64,000 nucleotides of DNA. It comes from Streptomyces platensis. GTDB taxonomy: Bacteria > Actinomycetota > Actinomycetes > Streptomycetales > Streptomycetaceae. Of this stretch, positions 53,173 to 60,772 are shown piece by piece; within the stretch, counting starts at the first letter, position 1, and each line of letters starts with the position of its first letter. The position numbers were made by a program, and so were the translations under genes. The stretch lies in assembly GCF_008704855.1 (NCBI RefSeq), contig NZ_CP023691.1:2418001-2482000 (forward strand), written 5' to 3'. The notes beneath the pieces were generated by a model. The model did no database searches and had not been told where the DNA came from. It saw nothing but the letters and a program-made list of their open reading frames with translations.

Positions 53173-53242
53173 CGTCACATCGACACTATGGCCATCGTCA
53201 AAGTGACGTGAAGCAGCTATGATAGATAACGTCAAATAGACG
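53173..53242 (+). promoter_or_regulatory. nadA promoter with three related 13-bp operator-like sites
   Basis: In the 310-bp gene-free stretch 52965-53274. CGTCAAAGTGACG (53196-53208, perfect palindrome apart from the centre) and CGTCAAATAGACG (53230-53242) match at 11 of 13 bases. A weaker third copy, CGTCACATCGACA, is at 53173-53185. A good -10 (TATGAT, 53218-53223) lies between the two strong sites, so one overlaps the -35 and the other the transcription start, as a repressor would need. The rest of the stretch, toward erpA, shows nothing I can name. Confidence 0.6.
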
Positions 53243-53274
53243 AAAAGGCACGTAGAGAAGAGAGGGTGCGTGTT

Positions 53275-54453
53275 GTGACCACCGCCCAGCCCCTGGACGT
53301 CCAGCCGACCCCGCTGGCCCTGCTCCTCCTCGGCCGAGAGGCCGACCCGAAGAGCGAGCGCGGTGTGGAGTGCCCCGGCGATCTGCCGGCCCCGTCGGAC
53401 CCCGACCTCGTCGAGCGCGCCCGCGCGGCCAAGGCGAAGCTCGGGGACAAGGTCTTCGTCCTCGGGCACCACTACCAGCGCGACGAGGTCATCGAGTTCG
53501 CCGATGTCACCGGCGACTCGTTCAAGCTCGCGCGGGACGCCGCCGCCCGGCCGGACGCCGAGTACATCGTCTTCTGCGGTGTGCACTTCATGGCGGAGTC
53601 GGCCGACATCCTCACCGGCGACGACCAGCAGGTCATCCTCCCCGACCTCGCCGCCGGCTGCTCGATGGCCGACATGGCCACCGCCGAACAGGTCGCCGAG
53701 TGCTGGGACGTGCTCACCGAGGCCGGTATCGCCGAACAGGTCGTGCCGGTCTCGTACATGAACTCCTCCGCCGACATCAAGGCCTTCACGGGCAAGCACG
53801 GCGGCACGATCTGCACCTCCTCTAACGCCAAGCGCGCGCTGGACTGGGCCTTCGAGCAGGGCGAGAAGGTCCTCTTCCTGCCCGACCAGCACCTGGGCCG
53901 CAACACCGCCGTCCGCGACATGGGTATGTCCCTGGACGACTGCGTGGTCTACAACCCGCACAAGCCGAACGGCGGGCTGACCGCCGAGGAGCTGCGGGCC
54001 GCCAAGATGATCCTGTGGCGCGGCCACTGCTCGGTGCACGGCCGCTTCTCCCTGGACTCGGTGAACGACGTGCGGGCCCGCATCCCCGACGTCAACGTGC
54101 TGGTCCACCCCGAGTGCAAGAACGAGGTCGTGGCGGCGGCGGACTACGTCGGCTCGACGGAGTACATCATCAAGGCGCTGGAGGCCGCCCCGCGCGGCTC
54201 GAAGTGGGCCATCGGCACCGAGCTGAACCTGGTCCGCCGGCTGGCGAACCGTTTCGCCGCGGAGGACAAGGAGATCGTCTTCCTCGACAAGACGGTCTGC
54301 TTCTGCTCGACGATGAACCGGATCGACCTCCCCCACCTGGTGTGGGCGCTGGAGTCGCTGGCCGCCGGCAAGGTCGTCAACCGCATCGAGGTCGACAAGG
54401 AGACGGAGAGCTTCGCGAAGCTGGCTCTTGAGCGGATGCTGGCGTTGCCTTAG
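53275..54453 (+). CDS. nadA: Quinolinate synthase NadA
   Basis: A 392-residue [4Fe-4S] enzyme that condenses iminoaspartate with dihydroxyacetone phosphate to quinolinate, in NAD synthesis. Typical segments: VLGHHYQRDEV, the three cluster Cys in IVFCGVHFMAES, HPECKNEV and VCFCSTMNRI, and the substrate His motifs. The actinobacterial form is longer at the N-terminus. I chose GTG 53275 (MTTAQP), which has AGAGGG 8 bases upstream; GTG 53266 would add 3 residues. No nadB or nadC follows in the window. A dispersed-repeat arm begins just after the stop. Confidence 0.95.
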   Translation: MTTAQPLDVQPTPLALLLLGREADPKSERGVECPGDLPAPSDPDLVERARAAKAKLGDKVFVLGHHYQRDEVIEFADVTGDSFKLARDAAARPDAEYIVFCGVHFMAESADILTGDDQQVILPDLAAGCSMADMATAEQVAECWDVLTEAGIAEQVVPVSYMNSSADIKAFTGKHGGTICTSSNAKRALDWAFEQGEKVLFLPDQHLGRNTAVRDMGMSLDDCVVYNPHKPNGGLTAEELRAAKMILWRGHCSVHGRFSLDSVNDVRARIPDVNVLVHPECKNEVVAAADYVGSTEYIIKALEAAPRGSKWAIGTELNLVRRLANRFAAEDKEIVFLDKTVCFCSTMNRIDLPHLVWALESLAAGKVVNRIEVDKETESFAKLALERMLALP

Positions 54454-54455
54454 CC

Positions 54456-54750
54456 CGCGTTTTTGGCTTTCCCGCCGTGGGGGACCTCGCCGTTTGTGGC
54501 CCGCTTGCGCGGTGCCCCCGCCGTGGCGCCTGCGGCGGGCCGGGTCCGCTGCGCGGGGCTGTGCCTCGGTCGCGCTTGCGGCTTTCCCGCCGTTGCGCCT
54601 GCGGCGGGCCTTGTCCGCTGCGCGGGGCTGTGGGTGCGGTGACGGACCTCCGGGGCCGGTGTGTGGGACTGCTTCGCTTTACGTCCCACACACCGGCCCC
54701 TCCGGCCCGTCCCCTCCCGTGGGGGAGTGAGTGACGGTGGGTGGGGCCGG
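54456..54750 (+). repeat. Dispersed 3'-arm repeat, locus 3, arm A with internal tandem duplication (hairpin 54652-54700)
   Basis: It follows the nadA stop and fills the gene-free stretch to 54784. The block GGCTTTCCCGCCGT...CCTGCGGCGGGCC...GTCCGCTGCGCGGGGCTGTG occurs twice in a row (about 54465-54572 and 54573-54632), then GGTGCGGTGACGGACCTCC. The hairpin has the same 18-bp GGGGCCGGTGTGTGGGAC stem and TGCTTCGCTTTAC loop as loci 1 and 2. Here the inverted partner arm is missing; the convergent neighbour ends without one. Confidence 0.85.
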
Positions 54751-54784
54751 CGTGTGCCGGGTCGGCTGTGGCCTTGGCGCTTGG

Positions 54785-55252
54785 TCAGGTTGCTGGGGTG
54801 GGGGTTGCGGCTTCCAGGGTCCAGCGGATTTTGTCGCCGCCCTTGATCGGGGTGTGGCAGGGGGCGGTCGTGATCTTCTTTTCGTTCACGTACGCGTTCC
54901 ACTTTTTGGTGGCGTCGGCGGCATCGCCGTGGATCTCCGTGACGACGAAGTCCTGGGTGGTGGCGTCCCAGCGTGTGCGCACGCCGCCGAGGCCGTATTG
55001 GTCGTCGGCGTCCACCAGGGCGGTGAGCGGGGTGGCGGTGGTGCCGTTGGCGGCGCAGTAGAAGCCGTCGATGGTGCGCGGGCCCGTGACGACGAGGCCC
55101 ACGCCGGCGGTGTAGGGGCCGCCGGTGACGCCTACGCGGACCCGGACGTCGCCGGGGGCCGCAGTGGCGGGCGGTGCGGTCGCGAGGGCCAGGGCCAGGG
55201 CGAGACCTGCGGCGGTCGCGGGGGCGGCCCCGCGGGCCAGGACGGAGGGCAC
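54785..55252 (-). CDS. Secreted DUF4430-like protein
   Basis: A 155-residue exported protein. A signal peptide (AATAAGLALALALATAPPATAA) is cleaved near residue 32. The mature part has two cysteines and a C-terminal segment W..YVN....T..C....IKGGDKIRW resembling DUF4430 (transcobalamin C-terminal-like, beta-grasp). Such domains are found on secreted proteins that bind small molecules or surfaces. The GTG start has AAGGTGAG upstream. Function unknown. It is convergent with nadA. Confidence 0.75.
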   Translation of the reverse strand: MPSVLARGAAPATAAGLALALALATAPPATAAPGDVRVRVGVTGGPYTAGVGLVVTGPRTIDGFYCAANGTTATPLTALVDADDQYGLGGVRTRWDATTQDFVVTEIHGDAADATKKWNAYVNEKKITTAPCHTPIKGGDKIRWTLEAATPTPAT

Positions 55253-55367
55253 GCTCGCTCACCTTTCGTCGGTTCAGCAGCATCCGCCACAAAACCATCG
55301 CTTGGGGTGATCGGCGAGGGGGGCGCCGCCGAATGTGTGGGTGCCGCCGGCCGCACGGGACGGATCC

Positions 55368-56456
55368 TCACAGCGACACGGTCTGTCCTTCGGCGGTGAC
55401 GGTGATGCGGTAGCGGTCGCGGGTGGGGCTGCCCTCGGTGGTCCAGTCGCGGTAGGCGGATTCGACCTCGTCCCAGAGGCGGCGAGGGCCGTGTTGTTCG
55501 GTCTCGTAGGTGTGCCGGCCGGGGGCGTATTCGACGGTGGCCCAGGAGCTGCGGGCGTCGTCGAAGAGCCAGTAGGTGGCCTCGTCGCTGCCGTCGTCGG
55601 CGGGGCAGAGCAGGGGCCAGGCGTCCCGGACGCGCAGGCCGACGGCGAAGCGGGCGTCCGGGTCCTCTTCCAGTACCCGGGGGTCGAGAGTGGTCGTCGC
55701 GCGCTCGCCCTCCTCGCCGTGGTACCAGTCCCGGATGCGGCCGTAGGAGCGGCGCTGCTGGCGGGCCCACATAAAGGCCGGGCGGCCGGAGAAGCCGCCG
55801 GTGGCCCGCCCGTCCCGGACGGTGAGGGTGGCGAACGAGTAGGAGTGGAACGAGGAGCCCCACGGGGTGAGGATCGTGCCGCCCGGGGCGGTCTGCTCCA
55901 CCCAGGCGTACGGGATGTCGCGGACCGTGCAGGTGGCGATGGTCCGGTCGAACCGGGCCCGCTCCGGTACCCCGGCCAAGCCGTCGCCGCACACCAGATG
56001 CGGGTGCAGGCCGGCCCGCGCGAGATTGTCCCGGGCGATGTCGTGGAGGGCCTTGTCGGTTTCGATGCTGGTCGTGCGGTCCTCGCCGAGCCGGTGGGCG
56101 AGCCACGCGGCGTGGTAGCCGGTGCCGGTGCCGATCTCCAATACGGCGTCGCCGTCCCGGACGATCGCGGCCATGGCCAGCATGAGGGAGGGCATGGACG
56201 TCGAGCACGTGGGAAAAGCGACCTGGCCCGCCGTGGCCCGGCCGTCGTTGTGCTGGGTGATCAGCGGTAAGTCGGCATAGACCATCCGCCGCCACTCCGC
56301 CTCGTCGGCGGAGCGGGAGACCGTGCGCTCCCCCACCTCGAAGGTGTCCGGTACGAAATGCGCGCGGTCGACCGCGGCGACGGCCGGCGCCCATTCCGGC
56401 GTCAGCGCGCCCTTGTTGCGGAGGATTTCCAGCAGGCGGCCCGGCGAGGACATCAC
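55368..56456 (-). CDS. PIMT-like methyltransferase with C-terminal extension (RiPP-maturase type)
   Basis: A 362-residue protein. Residues about 1-220 are a protein-L-isoaspartate methyltransferase-like domain: an N-terminal RAHFVP motif (31-36), TCSTSMPSLMLAM (83-95), SAM motif VLEIGTGTGYHAAW (105-118), and GDGLAGVPERARFDRTIATCTV. Residues about 220-362 are an extra domain absent from housekeeping PIMTs (about 210 aa). It is the layout of methyltransferases that modify Asp in RiPPs (graspetide, lanthipeptide and imiditide systems). A 36-codon gene ends 7 bp upstream, in one transcript. No ATP-grasp ligase, LanM or LanKC gene is present. Start GTG 56456 or ATG 56453. Confidence 0.85.
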   Translation of the reverse strand: MMSSPGRLLEILRNKGALTPEWAPAVAAVDRAHFVPDTFEVGERTVSRSADEAEWRRMVYADLPLITQHNDGRATAGQVAFPTCSTSMPSLMLAMAAIVRDGDAVLEIGTGTGYHAAWLAHRLGEDRTTSIETDKALHDIARDNLARAGLHPHLVCGDGLAGVPERARFDRTIATCTVRDIPYAWVEQTAPGGTILTPWGSSFHSYSFATLTVRDGRATGGFSGRPAFMWARQQRRSYGRIRDWYHGEEGERATTTLDPRVLEEDPDARFAVGLRVRDAWPLLCPADDGSDEATYWLFDDARSSWATVEYAPGRHTYETEQHGPRRLWDEVESAYRDWTTEGSPTRDRYRITVTAEGQTVSL

Positions 56457-56463
56457 GCGCCCC

Positions 56464-56574
56464 TTACTTCTTCGGCGGATCGGTCACCGGCTTGGTCCAC
56501 TGGCCGTCGGATTCCTTCGGGCTCTGCTGCCGGTCGCCCTCCGCGCCGCCCTTGCCGTCGCCGTGCTTCCCCAT
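56464..56574 (-). CDS. 36-residue peptide, candidate substrate of the adjacent methyltransferase
   Basis: ATG at 56574 with AGGGGG 6-7 bases upstream and TAA at 56464, 7 bp before the methyltransferase. The peptide is hydrophilic, rich in Lys, Gly, Asp and Pro, and starts MGKHGDGKGG. It has two Asp-Gly pairs (Asp6-Gly7 and Asp23-Gly24), one Trp (26), and ends in TDPPKK. It has no Cys and no hydrophobic segment, so it is not a lanthipeptide, lasso or secreted peptide of usual type. Asp-Gly is the favoured site for PIMT-driven aspartimide formation. It is a real-looking gene (ribosome site, tight linkage), but its product is inferred. Confidence 0.65.
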   Translation of the reverse strand: MGKHGDGKGGAEGDRQQSPKESDGQWTKPVTDPPKK

Positions 56575-56635
56575 TGCGGTCCCCCTTCGTCGGTGACGGG
56601 GCGGTCCGGCCGCCCCGTGACGGGATGCCCGGCAC

Positions 56636-56669
56636 GATGCCCCCGCAAGCGTCGGCTTGCGGGGGCATC
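56636..56669 (-). terminator. Terminator separating the RND exporter gene from the peptide gene
   Basis: GATGCCCCCGCAAG pairs perfectly (14 bp) with CTTGCGGGGGCATC. A second palindrome (CCGGCCGGGC / GCCCGGCCGG) lies at about 56702-56733. Both follow the RND-gene stop, so the peptide/methyltransferase pair has its own promoter within about 60 bp. Confidence 0.85.
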
Positions 56670-56746
56670 GTTTCTTCACCGGGAGCCTCGTTGAACTCCC
56701 GCCGGCCGGGCCGTCGTCGGACAGCCCGGCCGGCGCCGGGCCGTCG

Positions 56747-59700
56747 TCAGACGCCCGCCGGCTCCGGTGCACGGTCGGACTCCTCGGCCTGCGGACCGGC
56801 CGGGCCGGACCGCTTCGCGGCCTTCTTCGCCGCCCGGCGCTCCTTGCGGAGTTCGATCATCGCGTAGAGCGTCGGGACGAGAAGCAGGGTGAGGAGGGTG
56901 GAGGTGATCAGACCGCCGATCACGACCACGGCGAGCGGCTGGGAGATGAAGCCGCCGTCGCCGGTGATGGACAGGGCCATCGGCAGCAGCGCCATGATCG
57001 TGGCCAGCGCCGTCATCAGGATCGGGCGGAGACGGTGGCGGCCACCCTCGATGACCGCCTCCACGACGCCGTAACCCTGCGACCGGTACTGGTTGATCAG
57101 GTCGATCAGCACGATGGCGTTGGTGACCACGATGCCGATCAGCATCAGCATGCCGATCATCGCCGGGACGCCCAGCGGGGTGCCGGTGGCGACCAGCAGG
57201 CCGATCGCGCCGGTCGCCGCGAAGGGGATCGAGACGAGCAGGATCAGCGGCTGGACCAGCGAGCGGAAGGTGGCCACCAGGAGCATGAAGACGATGGCGA
57301 TGGCCGCCAGCATCGCCAGGCCGAGCGAGGAGAACGCGTCGGACTGGTCCTGGGAGACGCCGCCGATCTCCGCGGTGGCACCGTCCGGCAGCTTCAGAGC
57401 GTTGATCTTGCTCTGGAGGGTGGTGCTGACCGCTCCGGTGTTGTCGCCGACCGGCTTGGCGGTGATGGTCGCCGAGCGGGCCCCGTCGATCCGGGTCATC
57501 TGGACCGGGCCGGGCACGGTCTCCACCGTGGCGAGGGTGCTCAGCTTGGCCGGGCCCGCCGGGGTCGGGACGGTGAGGTTCTTCAACTCGGCCTCGGTGG
57601 TGGCCGGGTGAGCCGACTTGATCACGATGTCGCGCTCGGTGTCGTCCAGGACGGCCGTACCGCTGGTGGAGCCGCGGACCGCCTGGGTGACCGCGCCGCC
57701 GAGGGTGGTCTGGTTGTAACCGGCCGCGGCCGCCTTGGCGTTGGGCTTCACGGAGATCCGCGGGACGCTCTGGGAGAGGTCGCTCTGGACGTCGGTGACG
57801 TCGTCGAGCCCGGCGACGGTCTTGCGGACCTGCTCGCCGGCCTTCTCCAGCACGTCACCGTCGGCGGCCTTGACGACCACGCTCAGGTCCTGGTTGCCGA
57901 CGCCTCCGCCGCCGCCCGCGGTGACCGTGGTCTCGCCGATGGACGTGCCGAGCTTGTCGAGGCCCTCGCGCAGATCGCCGGTGACCTTGTCGGCGTCCAC
58001 GCCGTCGGCCAGGTTGAGCTGGTAGGAGGCCTGGTTGGCGCCGGTGCCGCCGCCGAAGGCCGCCATGAAGCCGGAGGAGCCGATGGTGACCTGGTAGTCG
58101 GTGATGCCGTCGGTGTCCGCGAGCAGCTTCTCGACCTTCTTGGCCTGCTTGTCGGACGCGTCGAGGCTGGTGCCGGGCTTGAGCTCCTGCTTGAGGGTGA
58201 GGGTGTCCTGGTCGCCCTGGTCCAGGAAGTTGGTCTTCAGCAACGGGCCCATGCCGAAGGTGCCGAGGAGGATGACGACGGCGATGACGATGCTGGTGAC
58301 CCGGCGGCGGGTCGCGAAGCGCAGGACCGGGACGTAGAGGCGCTGGAGCGGGCTGCGGATCTCCTTCTCCTCGGCCTGGCGCCTAAGTTCCTCGGGGTCG
58401 CTGCCCTCGGGGATCTGCGGGGCGCGCAGGAACCAGTACGACAGGACCGGGACGACCGTCAGGGAGACGATCAGGGAGGCCAGCAGGGCTACGGTCACCG
58501 TCAGCGAGAAGGAGCCGAAGAGGGCGCCGACCATGCCGCCGACCACACCGATCGGGAGGAAGACCGCGACCGTGGTGAGGGTGGAGGAGGTGATCGCGCC
58601 GGAGACCTCCTTGACGGCGGAGAGGATGGCCTCGCGGCGCTCCTCGCCGTAGCCCAGGTGCCGCTTGATGTTCTCCAGGACGACGATGGAGTCGTCGACG
58701 ACGCGGCCGATCGCGATGGTCAGCGCGCCGAGGGTGAGCATGTTGAGCGAGAGATCCCCGGTCCACAGCACGATCAGGGTGATCACGACCGAGAGCGGGA
58801 TGGAGACCGCGGTGACCAGCGTGGAGCGCAGGCTGAGCAGGAAGACCAGGATGACGATGACCGCCATGGCCAGGCCCAGCAGGCCCTCGGTGGTCAGCGA
58901 TTCGATCGACTTGGAGACCGCCGGGCCCTGGTCGGAGACGACCGTGACATCGGTGCCCTTGCCCAGGTCCTGACGGATCTCGGGGAGCTGGTCCTTGACC
59001 GCGTCGGATATGCCGACCGCGCTGCCGTCCTGGTCCATCGTCATGCTGATGGCGAGGCTGGGCTTGCCGTTGGTGCGGGTGAGGGAGGTCGGGGTGGCCG
59101 ACTCCTCCTTGACGGTGGCGACATCACCGAGCCGGACCGCTTCGGCCGGCCGGCCGGCGCCCGCGCCCGGACCGGCGCCCTCGGCGCCCGCGGCCGGCGC
59201 GATCCGCAGGTCCTTGATCTGCCGTACGGAGCTGAAGCCCGCGCCGACCTGGACGGTCTTGCTCCGGCCGTCCTCGGCGAACGAACCGGCGGGCACCGAG
59301 GTGCCGCCGGCCTCCAGCGCCTGGCCGAGTGCCTGGGAGGTCAGCCCGGCGGCGGCGAGCTTCTTGTCGTCGGGGGTGACCGCGACGATCCGGTCCTGGA
59401 CGCCGTCCACGGTGACCTGGCTGACGCCCTCGATGTTCTTCAGGTCCGGCACGACGCTGCGGTCGAGCTGGTCGGCGAGGCTCTGCTGGTCCCGGCCCGA
59501 GGAGGAGACGGCGAGGACGACGGTGGGAATGTCGTCCGTCGAGCCGGCCACCACCTGCGGGTCGACGTCGTCGGGCAGCTTCGCGCGGGCGCGGTTCACG
59601 GCCTGCTGGACGTCGGCGACCAGACGCTTGGAGTCATTGCCGTAGTCGAACTGCGCCCTGATGACGCCCGAGCCCTCGCTGGACGTGGAGGTGACGCTCT

Positions 59701-59935
59701 TGATGCCGTCGACCGCCTGGATACCGTCCTCGAGCGGCTCGATCACCTGCTTCTCGACGACATCGGGCGAGGCGCCCTGGTACGGCGCCATGACGGACAC
59801 CATCGGGAATTCGATGGACGGCAGGAGCTGCTGCTTCAGCTGGGGGATCGCGATGGCGCCGAAGGCGATCGCCACGATCGACATCAGCGCTATCAGGCCC
59901 CGTTGTACGAGGCTGAGTCGGGACAGCCAGGTCAT
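56747..59935 (-). CDS. RND-family (HAE1/AcrB-like) membrane transporter
   Basis: A 1062-residue RND permease with 12 predicted membrane helices, one at the N-terminus (LIALMSIVAIAFGAIAIPQL) and others around 340-530 and 860-1030, with two large extracytoplasmic loops. Signatures: FPMVSVMAPYQGASPDVVE near the N-terminus, and GRVVDDSIVVLENIKRH in helix 4 (the proton-relay Asp pair). It is of the hydrophobe/amphiphile efflux type rather than MmpL. The cytoplasmic C-tail is Lys/Ala-rich. No membrane-fusion or outer-membrane partner exists, as expected in Gram-positives. It lies in line with a two-component system upstream, probably its regulator. Confidence 0.92.
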   Translation of the reverse strand: MTWLSRLSLVQRGLIALMSIVAIAFGAIAIPQLKQQLLPSIEFPMVSVMAPYQGASPDVVEKQVIEPLEDGIQAVDGIKSVTSTSSEGSGVIRAQFDYGNDSKRLVADVQQAVNRARAKLPDDVDPQVVAGSTDDIPTVVLAVSSSGRDQQSLADQLDRSVVPDLKNIEGVSQVTVDGVQDRIVAVTPDDKKLAAAGLTSQALGQALEAGGTSVPAGSFAEDGRSKTVQVGAGFSSVRQIKDLRIAPAAGAEGAGPGAGAGRPAEAVRLGDVATVKEESATPTSLTRTNGKPSLAISMTMDQDGSAVGISDAVKDQLPEIRQDLGKGTDVTVVSDQGPAVSKSIESLTTEGLLGLAMAVIVILVFLLSLRSTLVTAVSIPLSVVITLIVLWTGDLSLNMLTLGALTIAIGRVVDDSIVVLENIKRHLGYGEERREAILSAVKEVSGAITSSTLTTVAVFLPIGVVGGMVGALFGSFSLTVTVALLASLIVSLTVVPVLSYWFLRAPQIPEGSDPEELRRQAEEKEIRSPLQRLYVPVLRFATRRRVTSIVIAVVILLGTFGMGPLLKTNFLDQGDQDTLTLKQELKPGTSLDASDKQAKKVEKLLADTDGITDYQVTIGSSGFMAAFGGGTGANQASYQLNLADGVDADKVTGDLREGLDKLGTSIGETTVTAGGGGGVGNQDLSVVVKAADGDVLEKAGEQVRKTVAGLDDVTDVQSDLSQSVPRISVKPNAKAAAAGYNQTTLGGAVTQAVRGSTSGTAVLDDTERDIVIKSAHPATTEAELKNLTVPTPAGPAKLSTLATVETVPGPVQMTRIDGARSATITAKPVGDNTGAVSTTLQSKINALKLPDGATAEIGGVSQDQSDAFSSLGLAMLAAIAIVFMLLVATFRSLVQPLILLVSIPFAATGAIGLLVATGTPLGVPAMIGMLMLIGIVVTNAIVLIDLINQYRSQGYGVVEAVIEGGRHRLRPILMTALATIMALLPMALSITGDGGFISQPLAVVVIGGLITSTLLTLLLVPTLYAMIELRKERRAAKKAAKRSGPAGPQAEESDRAPEPAGV

Positions 59936-60085
59936 GGGTGGGGTCTCTCTTCTGTTCTACGAAGTCGGCGGGACCGTTCTCGGGCCCACCTACACCTTCA
60001 GCCATGCCGTGGCCGGTTTTCCTCGCTCGCAAGTCGGTTTCCGGCCGTAAGCCGTACCGCGTTCGGAGTAGGGGGTGCCCCGCCC

Positions 60086-60772
60086 TCACTGCACCCGTGG
60101 GCGTACGAGTCCCGACTCGTAGGCGATGACGACGAGCTGGGAACGGTCCCGGGCGCCCAGCTTGGCCATCGCGCGGTTCACATGCGTCTTCACGGTGAGC
60201 GGGCTGACCTCCAGCTGCTCGGCGATGCCGTCGTTGGACAGCCCGCCGGCCACCAGGATCAGCACCTCCCGCTCCCGGCCGGTCAGCGTCGCCAGCCGCT
60301 CGCTGCCCCGGTCGCCGGGCCCGCCGTCGGCGGAACTGCCGCCCTGCGCGAGGAACTTGGCGATCAGCCCCTTGGTGGCGACGGGCGAGAGCAGTGCCTC
60401 ACCGGCCGCCGCGATCCGGATCGCGTTCAGCATCTCGTCCGGCTCCGCGCCCTTGCCGAGGAAGCCGCTGGCGCCGTTCCGCAGCGACTGCACCACATAG
60501 TCGTCGACCTCGAAGGTGGTCAGTATGACCACCCGGACATCGGTCAGCTCCGGGTCCTCGCTGATCAGGCGGGTGCCCGCGAGGCCGTCCACACCGGGCA
60601 TCCGGATGTCCATCAGCACGACATCGGGCCGCTCGGCCCGGGTCAGCTCGTACGCCTGCGCCCCGTCGGAGGCCTCCCCCACCACCCGCATGTCCGGCTC
60701 GGAGTCGACCAGCACCCGGAACGCACTGCGCAGCAGCGCCTGGTCATCGACGAGCAGCACCTTGATCGTCAC
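60086..60772 (-). CDS. NarL/LuxR-family response regulator
   Basis: A 228-residue regulator. Receiver with DD at 9-10, phospho-acceptor Asp55 in VVLMDIRMPG, and Lys in SGFLGKGAEP. The C-terminal LuxR domain has LTGREREVLILVAGGLSNDGIAEQL and LTVKTHVNRAMAKL. Its start overlaps the sensor kinase's stop by 4 bp, so the two are coupled. It lies about 150 bp upstream of the RND gene, which is the obvious candidate target. Confidence 0.93.
   Translation of the reverse strand: MTIKVLLVDDQALLRSAFRVLVDSEPDMRVVGEASDGAQAYELTRAERPDVVLMDIRMPGVDGLAGTRLISEDPELTDVRVVILTTFEVDDYVVQSLRNGASGFLGKGAEPDEMLNAIRIAAAGEALLSPVATKGLIAKFLAQGGSSADGGPGDRGSERLATLTGREREVLILVAGGLSNDGIAEQLEVSPLTVKTHVNRAMAKLGARDRSQLVVIAYESGLVRPRVQ

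Noticed and set aside
50935..54336. 1133-codon open frame on the minus strand across several genes including nadA
   Set aside because: It spans erpA, nadA and a secreted-protein gene in the wrong frame or strand and shows no domain; GC bias removes stop codons.
54785..56574. Graspetide or lanthipeptide cluster around the PIMT-like methyltransferase
   Set aside because: No ATP-grasp ligase, LanM, LanKC, lasso cyclase or Cys-bearing precursor is present; only the peptide and methyltransferase are seen.
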